Part shown: positions 1 through 8,752 of the stretch, one piece after another | How positions within the stretch are numbered: position 1 is the stretch's first letter | Layout of the letters: each line of letters starts with the position of its first letter | Source of the DNA: Planctomycetota bacterium | GTDB taxonomy: Bacteria > Planctomycetota > J058 > JAJDCP01 | DNA: 45,874 bases | Direction of reading: 5' to 3' | Assembly (NCBI GenBank): GCA_029260765.1 | Contig: JAJDCP010000067.1 | Coordinates: forward strand, 1-45,874 | Translations under genes and position numbers: made by a program | Notes under the pieces: model-generated | Seen by the model: only the letters and a program-made list of their open reading frames with translations | Told to the model about the DNA's origin: nothing | The model's database searches: none

Positions 1-2
1 TC

Positions 3-776
3 GCCGAGGTGCCCACGTTACGGGACGCGACCCTGGGCAGCGCGCCTGACTTCGAGCTGCCGGACCGCGACGGGAATGCCGTTCGCCTCTCTGATTTCAG
101 GGGCAAGAAGGTCTTCCTGCTCAGTTGGGCCTCCTGGTGAGGCTGCAGCATGGATCTGCCAGGTTGGCAGAAGATCTACGCTGAGTTGAAGGACCAGGGC
201 TTCGAGATCATCGCCGTCGCACAGGACTCCGAAGGCGCGGAGGCCGCCGATCGTTTCTACGCACGAGCCCGGGCCGAATTCACCAGCCTCTTCGATGTGA
301 ACCACACCGTCAGCTCGCTCTACAACATGGTCAACGTGCCCGCTGGCGTCTGGATCGACGAACAGGGCATGATCGTGCGCCCCGCCGAGGTCGCCTATTC
401 CCAGGCGATGTCACTCATGGGCAGAGAGATCGGGGATGACCGCTACGCCGAGGGACTCCGTGACTGGGTCGCCCACGGGGATCAGAGCAAGTACGTCATG
501 GACGCGGACAAGCTCGCGGAGCGCCTGCACCGTGGGGGCGATGCCGGGCTCGCCGATGCCAACTTCCGCCTCGGGGCGTGGTTCCAGGCGCAGGGAGATC
601 GGGAAACCGCCTCCAAACATTGGAAGAAGGCCCAGAAGCTGAGCCCCGACAATTGGAACTACCATCGCCAGGACTGGTCCTACAGCGCGTTCGACGCCTC
701 GCTGCGTTTCATGAACAAGCTGCGCAAGCTCGACAAGCCGTACTACGAGCCGCTGGACTTTCCTGAAGATGACTAG
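3..776 (+). CDS. Thioredoxin-fold (redoxin/TlpA-AhpC-like) protein, probable selenoprotein, 5' partial
   Basis: The reading frame is open from the left edge and reads APDFELPDRDGN, a typical redoxin N-terminus, then VFLLSWASW, TGA at 138-140, GCSMDLPGW, and on in the same frame to TAG at 774-776. Redoxins of this type usually have Cys at the TGA position (WASWCGC), so the TGA falls exactly on the reactive Cys and leaves a Cys two residues later. A stem-loop suited to selenocysteine insertion lies just downstream. The remainder fits the thioredoxin fold (FEIIAVAQDS; cis-Pro region NVPAGVWIDEQG) followed by a TPR-like helical tail ending near SPDNWNYHRQDW. The role is probably thiol/peroxide redox chemistry. 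An automatic caller would start at ATG 150 and lose the active site. The alternative is a nonsense mutation or base error. The true start lies outside the window. Confidence 0.8.
153..176 (+). promoter_or_regulatory. Candidate bacterial SECIS stem-loop
   Basis: CTGCCA (156-161) pairs perfectly with TGGCAG (165-170) around a GGT loop (162-164). GAT (153-155) can pair with ATC (174-176) below a three-base bulge. The loop begins 21 nt after the TGA at 138-140. Known bacterial SECIS elements have a small apical loop with G in its first two positions, about 16-37 nt after the UGA, and this one fits. Function is inferred from geometry only. Confidence 0.6.
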
Positions 777-830
777 TCTAGAGTTGGGCGCGTTGCCCTC
801 GGGAACTGACCGCCTGCGAACCCAATGTCG

Positions 831-885
831 GGCGCGCTTGCGAGCCGACTAGTGACTGGAACAAGCGCGCCTGGAGCGGTTTTTT
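831..885 (+). terminator. Intrinsic-terminator-like hairpin after the redoxin gene
   Basis: GGCGCGCTTG (831-840) is perfectly complementary to CAAGCGCGCC (862-871), a 10-bp GC-rich stem with a 21-nt loop. Six T follow at 880-885. The T run is eight bases from the stem, further than in a classical terminator, so the call is tentative. Confidence 0.45.
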
Positions 886-955
886 GCACTCTGGCCAATT
901 AGAGCCCCGACTCAGGGGGCAGAATCTCGGAGCTGGGTCACAGCAGGCCGACAGC

Positions 956-1365
956 CTACTCCCCGAAGGGCACCCAGCCCGTCCCCTCGGACCAAAGCCA
1001 CTCCTGCGCGTAGACCTCGTCGTCCGCTGGCGCGACCTGGCGTTTGACGTTTGGGCTGCCCCCACCATCTCCACCGTCCACTTTTCATCCCAGCGGTCAT
1101 CGCGGTCGAGGTCCGGCTGCCGGCAGGCGCCATTGCCCACCGACCAGCAGGACCTCGACGCTGTAATCCTCGTCATCCCGCGGCGAGACCTGCCGTTTGA
1201 CCTGCAAAACCTCCCCCTGCATCTCGAGGTTCCACTTTTCATCCCAGAGCTCGTCTCGGTCGAGGTCGAGCTTCAGGCGGTTGACGATGGTGAAACCGCT
1301 GTCCTGGTAGACCCCTATCAGTTGCCCTGGCGATTTTCCTGTAGAACGGGCCGTGCATGCAGCAA
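956..1365 (-). pseudogene. Decayed two-repeat DEKW-motif protein
   Basis: The minus strand encodes two copies of a module of about 50 residues in different frames. Copy 1 (about 1130-1290) contains LDLDRDELWDEKWNLE, then VKRQVSPRDDEDY and GGQWRLP. Copy 2 (about 956-1120) contains DLDRDDRWDEKWTVE, then VKRQVAPADDEVY and GWVPFGE before TAG at 956-958. Two frameshifts interrupt the reading: one between the copies, and one after DEKWTVE where a single missing base would restore the frame. Upstream the frame reads VAACTARSTGKSPGQ, which could be a lipobox, but no proper signal peptide or start is visible. The conserved module and sensible stop indicate a real gene that has decayed, or sequencing indels. 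I do not recognise the family. Confidence 0.55.
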
Positions 1366-1399
1366 CATGGTGGTTTCCTGAAGCAGAGGAGAGACAGCG

Positions 1400-2935
1400 G
1401 TGCCGCGATCAACCCACGGTGTGGCGAGCCCAGCCGTACTCTTGCTGTTGCTGGCAGGACTGCAGGCCCAGGACAGCGCGGCGGTCACCAGCCGCTGGCT
1501 GCGGGAGAGCCCCACGGGGCTTGTCTACCAGGCCGATAGCGAGGGAGACCGGCTGCCCGATTTTTCCTGGGTGGGCTACCGCAGCGGGGGCAGGGCACTG
1601 CCCGAGCTGCCTGTCAGACTGCGCCTGGCGCCAGCTCCCGGCGACGACACCGAGCGCATCCAGGCGGCCATCGATGAGGTGTCGGCCCTGGCACCCGACG
1701 CCCAGGGACGGCGCGGGGCGGTGCTGCTCGAGGCGGGCCGCTACGAGCTCGCGAGCAGCCTGAGAATCCGCACGGGCGGCGTGGTCCTGCGGGGAGAGGG
1801 CTGCGACACCGCCGGCACGGTCCTGCACGCCACCGGCCCCCAACAGCGCAGCCTGATCGAGGTCAAGGGCAGGGGCTCTCCCCGAGAAGTCGAGGGTTCC
1901 CGGCAGAGGATCCTCAGTCCACTCGCCGTGGGGGATCGCCGCCTGGTGGTCGAGGACGGCAGCCTCTTCGGCAGCGGGGATTCGGTCATCGCCTTCCGCC
2001 CCTGCACCCAGGGCTGGATCGAAGCCCTGGGCATGGACCAGCTGCCAGATCGCCGGGATGGCGGCCGGGTGGTGCAGTGGAGCGAGGGCTCCCGCGACCT
2101 GCGCTTCAAACGCAGGGTGCTGTCCGTGGCAGGCGACACGCTGACCCTCGATGCCCCCCTGGTCAACGCCTTTGAAGCGGAGTACGGCCCTGCCTGGCTC
2201 TACCGCTACAGTTTTCCCGGTCGCCTCGAAGAGGTGGGCATCGAGCAGCTGCGCAGCGAGTCGGCCTTCAACCACGCCAGCGATGAGCAGCACGCCTGGA
2301 GTTTCATCGAGCTCGACGCTGTCGACAACGCCTGGGTGCGGGACATCGTCGCCGTCCACTACGGCTACGCCGCGGTCGAGGTCGGCCGCCAGGCTTCCCA
2401 TGTCACGATCCAGGACAGCGCCTGCCTCGAACCCGTCTCCAAGCTCAGCGGCTCCCGGCGCTACGCCTTCGCCTTGACCGGCCAGCTGAACCTGGTGATG
2501 CGCTGTGAAAGCTTCCAAGGACGCCACGACTTCGTCATGCACAGCACCGTCGCCGGTCCCAATGTCTTTCTCGATTGCAGGGCCGTGCACGCCCACTCCG
2601 ACTGTGGACCCCACCACCGCTGGGCGACGGGCACCCTCTATGACAACCTCGAGACCGATGGCGCACTGAACGTGAGGAACCGCGGCAACAGCGGCACAGG
2701 ACATGGTTGGGCCGGCGCCAGCACGGTGTTCTGGAACTGCCAGGCCCGCTCCATCATCTGCGAGAACCCGCCGACATCGCAGAACTGGGCCATCGGCTGC
2801 CGGACAGAGCAGCAGCAGGGCAACGGCGCGTGGGACGCCCTGGGCCTCGAGGTAGCACCCCGCAGCCTGTATTTGAGTCAGTTGCGGGCCCGATTGGGGG
2901 AGGATGCGCTGGCGGCCATCGGTTATGGGCCTTGA
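1400..2935 (+). CDS. Secreted right-handed beta-helix (pectate-lyase-like) protein
   Basis: 511 residues. The GTG start is chosen for the GAGGAG ribosome binding site about 7 nt upstream and because it yields a short signal peptide (PAVLLLLLAGLQAQD). The body resembles pectate-lyase-superfamily proteins: DDTERIQAAIDEV is the usual opening helix, followed by GGVVLRGEG and repeated short strands with V/I-x-D/N turns (WVRDIVAVHYGYAAVEVG, HVTIQDSACLEP, NVFLDCRAVHAHSDCGPHH) typical of parallel beta-helix coils. His/Asp/Cys-rich coils around residues 370-450 may form a polysaccharide-binding or catalytic groove. The likely role is an exported glycan-active or glycan-binding protein; the substrate cannot be read from sequence. 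It stands alone, with no partner gene in the same orientation close by. Confidence 0.75.
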   Translation: MPRSTHGVASPAVLLLLLAGLQAQDSAAVTSRWLRESPTGLVYQADSEGDRLPDFSWVGYRSGGRALPELPVRLRLAPAPGDDTERIQAAIDEVSALAPDAQGRRGAVLLEAGRYELASSLRIRTGGVVLRGEGCDTAGTVLHATGPQQRSLIEVKGRGSPREVEGSRQRILSPLAVGDRRLVVEDGSLFGSGDSVIAFRPCTQGWIEALGMDQLPDRRDGGRVVQWSEGSRDLRFKRRVLSVAGDTLTLDAPLVNAFEAEYGPAWLYRYSFPGRLEEVGIEQLRSESAFNHASDEQHAWSFIELDAVDNAWVRDIVAVHYGYAAVEVGRQASHVTIQDSACLEPVSKLSGSRRYAFALTGQLNLVMRCESFQGRHDFVMHSTVAGPNVFLDCRAVHAHSDCGPHHRWATGTLYDNLETDGALNVRNRGNSGTGHGWAGASTVFWNCQARSIICENPPTSQNWAIGCRTEQQQGNGAWDALGLEVAPRSLYLSQLRARLGEDALAAIGYGP

Positions 2936-3048
2936 GCCGTGAGCGGCAGGCCAGGATTGCAAAGCCCGCTCTGCGCGGGCCGAACGACAGCGCTGCCGGC
3001 CGCTGCGGCTCACTGCTACGGCGCTGCACGGGTCGTCGGGAGAGCAGC

Positions 3049-3255
3049 ATGCGCCACGTCAAGCCTGTGAGAGTCGTGTTTGCCTGGGTCCTGTGGACCT
3101 GTCTGGCGCTGCGCTACCTGCCCTGCCCGTGGCTGCTGATCGGGGCTGCCACGGTTGCCGTGATCATGGTCTGGTGTTTCGGGAGTCCCCGTGCGCGCGG
3201 TGCGTGGCCTGGCCCTCAGTCTGGCAGCCGTCATCGTCGCGGTCTGCCTGTATGA
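3049..3255 (+). CDS. Small hydrophobic membrane protein (hypothetical)
   Basis: 68 residues starting at ATG 3049 with GGGAGAG five bases upstream. The middle (FAWVLWTCLALRY; PWLLIGAATVAVIMVWCF) forms one or two membrane spans, followed by an Arg-rich tail. The end overlaps the next reading frame by 65 bp, suggesting that the 3' part is frameshifted or that the two genes are in decay together. A small membrane protein preceding an SGNH hydrolase gene is a recurrent arrangement, but I cannot name the family. Confidence 0.4.
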   Translation: MRHVKPVRVVFAWVLWTCLALRYLPCPWLLIGAATVAVIMVWCFGSPRARGAWPGPQSGSRHRRGLPV

Positions 3256-3577
3256 AGGCAGCCGGGCTCTGCAATCCTGGCCGGCCGCCGTCGTGAGCCG
3301 CAGCTATGACGTGGACCCCTACCAGGCAAAGTATCAGCAGCTGGGCCACCACACCGTGTTGCGGGACTCCTCCACCGTGGTCGTGCATACCTCCAGGCAA
3401 GAGGATGTCTAGCGCGTCCGCTACTCTATAGGCCCCCACGGCTGGCGGCAGACACCCCTCGACACGGGCTCTGTCTCACCAGGCAGTGGTCTGTTCTTCG
3501 GGGGCTCGTTCACCTTCGGCGAGGGCCTCGAGGACGCACAGACCTTGCCGTTCTATGCGGCGCGGGAGCTCGGATAG
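3191..3577 (+). pseudogene. SGNH/GDSL-like hydrolase remnant with internal stop
   Basis: One frame reads from GTG 3191 through a TM or signal segment (GLALSLAAVIVAVCLYEG), then TVVVHTSRQEDV, a TAG stop at 3410-3412, and continues in the same frame as YSIGPHGWRQTP and LFFGGSFTFGEGLEDAQTLP to a second TAG at 3575-3577. FGGSFTFGEG matches block I of SGNH hydrolases (FGDSxTxG), where Ser is the nucleophile; GGS in place of GDS is seen in some members. Only the first ~130 residues remain. The blocks carrying Asn and the Asp/His pair are missing. Intact relatives are often acyl-esterases or acyltransferases of cell-surface glycans. Confidence 0.6.
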
Positions 3578-3667
3578 GCTTCCCCGTCCAGACGCAAGCC
3601 CGGGTCATACACGTGCGGCTCACGACTCTCCCCTCAATGGCGGTGCCAACCGCGTGCGGATCCTCTC

Positions 3668-6600
3668 CTACTCCGCGGACTCCCCCCGCGGCAGGGCTGT
3701 ATAGAAAGCCGCCAACAAGGGCAGGCAGAGCAACACCACCGGCACTGCGGACTGCTCCCAGATTTTCCGGCTCGGTGCCAGATTGTAGACCCCGAGGCTG
3801 AGGTCGAAGGCGGTGTAGTGGAAGATGACCAGGGCCACAGCGGCCGGCAGACAGAGGATGAGTGCGAAGAGATGCAGCCAGGAGCGGCGGGTGGAGATGG
3901 AGCGCCCCAGCAGAGGCAGGCCGATCAGTCCGATGGTCGAGGCTGCTGCCGCCACCGTTCCCAGCTCCTCCAGACCCAGCCCCACGCCCACGTGGAGCAG
4001 GCCCGCAGCGAAGAAACCCAGAGCGGAGAGCAGGCGTAGGACCGAAGCCGCAAGCCGCTTGTGTGCCAGGTGCCAGCAGACTCCTCCAGCCAACAGGTAG
4101 GCCGGAACCTCGACCGGCAGTCGTTGGAGTAGGAGATAGGGGCGGGTGAAGGCCACCAGCAGCACGCAACACAGCAGCCACGCCCAGGAGCGCTGCCCGC
4201 TCGGATTCGACCTCATTCGCGAGCAGGCCCAGGCCATGCCCAACAGGCAGAAAGGCAGCCAGGCGATCTGCAGTGTGCGGTCCAGGATGATGGTCCAGTC
4301 CCCGGCAATGAAGACCGGCTTCAATGGAAAGCGCAGCTGGCCGGCTGCTTCGAGTCGCTTGAGCTCAACGATCCAGGCCTCTTCCCCCAGAGGCGTCGCC
4401 TGTTTGCCGGTTTCCAGACGACCGAGCACCATCAGATTGGGCTCACCCTTCATCCGACCTCTCACAGCTTGCAGCAATTGGGTCGGTCCCATGGGCAGGA
4501 AGGCATGGGAGCCTGCAGAGGCGGTGGTCCGCAGCGCTAACAATGTCTCGAACTCGACCTCGAGCCCGCCGCCGAAGGTTGCGAATTGCAATGTGGCGTG
4601 CAACTCGAAGCTCCGGTCCAGCAGCTGCGATCTGAGGCGGGCGCCCGGTCCGGGCACACCCGGATCAAGCACCAGGTAGAAGGCTTCGCTTGCGCCCCGG
4701 TCGAATTCCAGCAGCCGAAAGGGTACTCCGGGCTCGAGGACAACGGAGTGTTCTTTGAGCAGCTGCGGCGCATCAGCGCCCGCCGACTGTTCGAGCCAGG
4801 CCCAGCGCAGTCGCACAGGGGCCCATGGCAGACGGAGGGCCTGATGCCAGAGAAGCTCAGGGGACAGCTCGTGGTCACGCTGTGGGGCGCTGAAGCGGCG
4901 GCCTGGCCACGGCGGCCGCGGCAGCTCCTCGGGCACGAGCAGTCCGAGCAGGAGGTGATAGACCGCGAGGTCTCTATGGTCGTAGAATTTATTGCCGCCA
5001 ACCGGATGCTCGATCATCAGCTCGAAGAGCTGCTGGAAGCTGCCCCCCAGAGGCAGTCCCAGGGCCTCGAGCAGCCAGTCGCGGGGCTCACTGCTACGGC
5101 GTTGCTCCCAAGCGCTCCGTACATCGGCGACGTCGCGGAGCGCAATCCCAGTGCGGATCTCCAACCAATGTTCCAGGCTGCGCTGGCCGTTCAGATACCG
5201 CTCGAAGCCGGCATCCAAACGGGCGCGGTAGGCCTCCTCCCATGACAGATCCCGGATCGGGTCCCAGAGTTCACAGGCAGCCTGAGCGCTTTCCTCGGAG
5301 AAGGACTGGGGTAGTGCGTCGTGACCCAGGGGAAGATCTGCGAAGCGGCAAAAGAGCTCCAGGGCGGCTGTTCGCTGCCGTTCTCCGCCTTCCTCTTCCT
5401 CTACACTCTGCCGCAGCAACTCCACGACCTCATCCCGTGCCCCAGCGGCGGCGCATCGTAGCAGCGCCCGTTCCAGAGCAGCGAACACCAGATCTGGCTG
5501 GGATTCCGCCCCCTCCAGCAGACACAGCAGCTCGACAACAGGCTGCGGGCTGCGCAGTTCCTGAAAGAGCCAGTCTCCCCCCATGGTTCCCGACTCGGTG
5601 TCCTTTTCCAACAGAGAGCTCAGAGTCTTCAGGCTGAGCTCCCGTAGCCCGGGCTGAGACAAACGCAGCAGAGCCAGGTCGAACAGGATGTGCCTGGCTT
5701 CGGCGCGGGTGGTACCTGTTCCATAGGAGTGAATGGTGCCGAATTCACCCAGGTCTTGGATCTGGCGGGCCGCCAAGATCCGCTGGAAGGTCTCAGCCCC
5801 TCTGAGCGACATCTCTAGCGCCAGATGTGTGACCTCGCTTTCTGCCTCTTTTCCCAGCTTTTGTAGACAGAAGGCGAGCAACCACAACAGCTCGGGCTGG
5901 CGAGGCAGGTAGGGAGCGTAGACGAAGCCCGGCCCTACCTTCTGGCCCTGCGGATCGCGCACATGGAGAGTTGAGGAACGATCACTGAAGACGGAACGGG
6001 CTTCGGTATAGATCCCTTCCAGCAGAGCCACCGCCTGCTCCCATGCCTGCTCAGCCATCGCCCTCCGGGCTCGACCCAACCGGGCGGTAATGAGGCTTTC
6101 CCAGGCTTGCCGGCGTAGGAGGTAGTCGCTCCCAGCCGGGTACTCCCCGCGAACGACCTCGAGATCGTGGACCTGCTTCTGCCCCATCACGGCCAGCGCG
6201 CGCTGGCTGAAGCGCTCCGCACCCAGGAATTCCCCCGCTTCGAGTAGCCGGGCAGCCTGGTCGAGCTCCGCCTGCGGATCCTCCAGCAGGGGCAGCAGCG
6301 CCATCAGGATTCCCGCCATCAGCAGCCCCCCCAGAAAACTCGCCAGCACTCGGTCCCGGTTGCGCTGGACGAAGCGCAGCAGATTGTGGCCCAGGCTGGG
6401 AGGTCGGGCGAGGATCGGACGGCCCTCAGAGAAGCGGGTGAGGTCTTCGCAAAAGGCCTGGGCGGTGGCGTAGCGTTGGCGGGGGTCCTTGGCCATGGCC
6501 TTACCGCAGATGACCACCAGATCATCCGGTACGCCTGGATTGAGAGATCGCAGCGCAGGCGGCTCGTCGAGGAGGACCGCCTTGACCATCTGGAACAAGG

Positions 6601-7288
6601 GAGCCTGCTCGACGGGCGGCCGGCCGCAGAGACAAGCGTAGAGCGTTGCACCGAGTGCGTACACGTCACTGAGTTCGCCGACCTGGGCGGAGTTGCCCTC
6701 GGCCTGTTCTGGACTCATGTAGGCGGGGGTCCCCAGGATGTGACCGGTCGCCGTGTGCCCCGCCTGAAGCCGGAGGTCACGGGCCAGACCAAAGTCTGCT
6801 ACACGCGCGTTACCCAGTCCATCCACCAGCACATTACCCGGTTTGAGGTCGCGGTGGATAATGCCTTGGGAGTGGGCGTAGGCGACGGCCTCCCCGACCT
6901 GGCGCAGCAAATGGACGGAGCGTGTGACCGACAACGGCGCGGAGCCGAGGAGGCCTGCGACAGAAGCGCCCTCCACCAGCTCCATGGTGAAGTAGACCTC
7001 ACCCTCGACCTCCCCCACCTCGTAGATGGTCACCACGTTCGGGTGCTGCAGCCGTGCCAGGCTGCGCGCTTCGTTCCGGAATCGGCGCAGCGCGGAGTCT
7101 TCTGCGGAGTTGAGCAGCTTGAGTGCGACCTCGCGACCCAGGGAGCGCTGCCGCACCCGGTAGATCACGCCCATTCCACCCCGGCCCAGCTCTCCCACAA
7201 GCTCGTAGTCCGGCGGTAGCTGAGGCTCGCCTCGGGCAGGAGTCCTCGGCTTCAGGGGCAGAGTGGGGTCTTCGGAGGAGTCGACCAT
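3668..7288 (-). CDS. Large receptor-type Ser/Thr protein kinase with multipass membrane C-terminus
   Basis: 1206 residues from ATG 7288 (a TTG nine bases further upstream is the alternative). The kinase domain (about 28-295) has the glycine loop GELGRGGMG, Lys57 in VALKLL, HRDLKPGN (145-152), DFG (165-167) and SPEQ, all consistent with an active PknB-type enzyme. One membrane span follows near 320-342 (LASFLGGLLMAGILMALLPLL). A long helical, TPR-like region covers about 350-680, a beta-rich stretch follows, and six or so hydrophobic spans end the protein (for example LLCCVLLVAFTRPYLLL and SAVPVVLLCLPLLAAFY). The usual planctomycete/myxobacterial receptor kinase has one span, so the membrane tail is unusual. 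It is monocistronic; a 14-bp palindrome lies 31 nt upstream of the start. The signal sensed is unknown. Confidence 0.9.
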   Translation of the reverse strand: MVDSSEDPTLPLKPRTPARGEPQLPPDYELVGELGRGGMGVIYRVRQRSLGREVALKLLNSAEDSALRRFRNEARSLARLQHPNVVTIYEVGEVEGEVYFTMELVEGASVAGLLGSAPLSVTRSVHLLRQVGEAVAYAHSQGIIHRDLKPGNVLVDGLGNARVADFGLARDLRLQAGHTATGHILGTPAYMSPEQAEGNSAQVGELSDVYALGATLYACLCGRPPVEQAPLFQMVKAVLLDEPPALRSLNPGVPDDLVVICGKAMAKDPRQRYATAQAFCEDLTRFSEGRPILARPPSLGHNLLRFVQRNRDRVLASFLGGLLMAGILMALLPLLEDPQAELDQAARLLEAGEFLGAERFSQRALAVMGQKQVHDLEVVRGEYPAGSDYLLRRQAWESLITARLGRARRAMAEQAWEQAVALLEGIYTEARSVFSDRSSTLHVRDPQGQKVGPGFVYAPYLPRQPELLWLLAFCLQKLGKEAESEVTHLALEMSLRGAETFQRILAARQIQDLGEFGTIHSYGTGTTRAEARHILFDLALLRLSQPGLRELSLKTLSSLLEKDTESGTMGGDWLFQELRSPQPVVELLCLLEGAESQPDLVFAALERALLRCAAAGARDEVVELLRQSVEEEEGGERQRTAALELFCRFADLPLGHDALPQSFSEESAQAACELWDPIRDLSWEEAYRARLDAGFERYLNGQRSLEHWLEIRTGIALRDVADVRSAWEQRRSSEPRDWLLEALGLPLGGSFQQLFELMIEHPVGGNKFYDHRDLAVYHLLLGLLVPEELPRPPWPGRRFSAPQRDHELSPELLWHQALRLPWAPVRLRWAWLEQSAGADAPQLLKEHSVVLEPGVPFRLLEFDRGASEAFYLVLDPGVPGPGARLRSQLLDRSFELHATLQFATFGGGLEVEFETLLALRTTASAGSHAFLPMGPTQLLQAVRGRMKGEPNLMVLGRLETGKQATPLGEEAWIVELKRLEAAGQLRFPLKPVFIAGDWTIILDRTLQIAWLPFCLLGMAWACSRMRSNPSGQRSWAWLLCCVLLVAFTRPYLLLQRLPVEVPAYLLAGGVCWHLAHKRLAASVLRLLSALGFFAAGLLHVGVGLGLEELGTVAAAASTIGLIGLPLLGRSISTRRSWLHLFALILCLPAAVALVIFHYTAFDLSLGVYNLAPSRKIWEQSAVPVVLLCLPLLAAFYTALPRGESAE

Positions 7289-7318
7289 ATCCCACAATAG
7301 CGTCTGGGGCCCCGGCGC

Positions 7319-7332
7319 ACAGAACGTTCTGT
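7319..7332. promoter_or_regulatory. Perfect 14-bp palindrome upstream of the kinase gene
   Basis: ACAGAACGTTCTGT is a perfect inverted repeat placed 31 bases upstream of the kinase ATG on the minus strand, where a dimeric regulator could act as an operator. No regulator gene is adjacent and no known consensus is assigned. Confidence 0.35.
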
Positions 7333-7693
7333 CGTGGATGTCGAATGCCGGAGCCCCAGCGGCCCATCAGGCGGCTCTCCGCGTGGGCGTGGTGGACCCT
7401 CGCCCGCTGGACGACAGATGGACAGGCCGGGGTTGAGTCCGCACCTCCACGAGAACTTCAAGCCAGGTCGAATGCGTCGCCAGTAGGACAGAAGCAGCCA
7501 GGGATCAGCTCGCCGAGTTGGATGTTCCCCGAGGACGTGTGTGCACTGCCCTCGAAAATGTCAGAGTGGCAAGCGCCAGCCTGCAGCCCTGCTACCCCAT
7601 GCCGCGACGACATTTTTGTCGTTTGATGATTGCGTGCTCGTGGCGGCGAACGCTATCACATCAAGGGTAGAGCTCGCACTTCGGGGGATTCCT
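7333..7693. other. Intergenic region between divergent genes
   Basis: There is no convincing gene here. A small inverted repeat, ACGACA and TGTCGT around a T-rich loop, lies near 7606-7622. The region must carry the promoters for the kinase (minus) and the hydrolase (plus), but no clear -35/-10 pair was found. Confidence 0.4.
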
Positions 7694-8752
7694 GTGTCTG
7701 ATTCTCAGCCGCGACGCCGCATCCTGAGGACCGGCCGGCACCACCACATCACTGTCGAGACACCGCCCCATGGGTGGAAGAACGAGGACGTGCTCAACGA
7801 CCAGCTCCTCCCCCTCGATCTGAGCAAGGTCCAAGAGCTCAAGCTGTTGCACCACGGCAAGGGCACACTCCGTCCCCTCGGCGCCCATCCGACCGACTTC
7901 TCCCGGGACAGGATCCCGCTGATCCTCGTCCATGGCCTCAACGGGGGGCCCAAGAACATGCAGCCGTTCGTCGACCACTTCCGCAGCGGAAAGTACCAGC
8001 TGTACGTCTTCTGCTACAACGACGCGGACCGGCTGACGAGCCTCAACGGCTTCGACCTGGCCTGGCAGCTGCGCTGCCTGCCTTTCTACATGAGCGGGAA
8101 ACTGATCGGGATCATCGGGCACAGCATGGGCGGCATCGTGATCCGGCAGGCCCTCAACGACCTCGTCCTCGCCCGCGACGGGGGCATCCACAACTTCGGC
8201 GTGGGCTTTATCGCGGTCGACACTCCCTGGCACGGCTATTCCGGGCCCGAAGACGGCTTCTTCATGAGCCTCGCCCGCCCGTTCATGGACGACGGCCTCG
8301 AAGACATGAGGGCGGCGTCGGGCATGTTCCTCGGCGAGCCGCACAATCCGCGCCTGACCGCGCGCGAGCCTCTGCTGAAGGTCAAGCTGCCCAAGAGTGT
8401 CCGCATCGACCTCTGCTTCGCGACCGAGGGGAGTACCGTCGAAGACTACACCGAGGGCGATCTCAGCGACCTGGCCCAGAGGCTGGTGGTCTTCCTGCAG
8501 AACCAGGGCCCGATGACCGGATCGCAGCAGATGATGCACTTCTTCGACGCTCTGACCAGCTCTCGTGCCTACGCAGGCTTCTGGGCTGAGCTCCAGCCGT
8601 TGATCCAGAAGCAGCTGCTGACACCAGAAGCGGTGTTGGCGGGCCTGAACCGCTACTATCCGCGCTTTCGGGGCGACCACATGACCGTCCTGAAGAACCG
8701 GCGTATGCTGCGCTGCATCGCGCAGTGGCTGGACCCGTTCTCGCGGCAATAG
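7694..8752 (+). CDS. Alpha/beta hydrolase, lipase-like
   Basis: 352 residues from GTG 7694, chosen because GGGGGA lies just upstream and the residues before it are not protein-like; the frame is open back to 7541, so a longer N-terminus is possible. IPLILVHGLNGGPKN is the oxyanion strand and loop of alpha/beta hydrolases, and IGHSMGGIV is the nucleophile elbow with Ser144. GFIAVDTPWHGYSGP follows the pattern of lipases and PGAP1-like esterases. An acid around LCFATEGSTVEDY and a late His (RGDHMTVLKN) could complete the triad. There is no signal peptide, so it is probably cytoplasmic. The substrate is unknown; carboxylester or lipid hydrolysis is likely. Confidence 0.75.
   Translation: MSDSQPRRRILRTGRHHHITVETPPHGWKNEDVLNDQLLPLDLSKVQELKLLHHGKGTLRPLGAHPTDFSRDRIPLILVHGLNGGPKNMQPFVDHFRSGKYQLYVFCYNDADRLTSLNGFDLAWQLRCLPFYMSGKLIGIIGHSMGGIVIRQALNDLVLARDGGIHNFGVGFIAVDTPWHGYSGPEDGFFMSLARPFMDDGLEDMRAASGMFLGEPHNPRLTAREPLLKVKLPKSVRIDLCFATEGSTVEDYTEGDLSDLAQRLVVFLQNQGPMTGSQQMMHFFDALTSSRAYAGFWAELQPLIQKQLLTPEAVLAGLNRYYPRFRGDHMTVLKNRRMLRCIAQWLDPFSRQ

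Noticed and set aside
1409..3013. 534-codon minus-strand open frame
   Set aside because: Antisense to the beta-helix protein, whose signal peptide, ribosome binding site and motifs support the plus strand.
3410..3412. TAG read as pyrrolysine in the SGNH-like frame
   Set aside because: A second in-frame stop and the missing C-terminus fit decay better, and nothing for pyrrolysine use is present.
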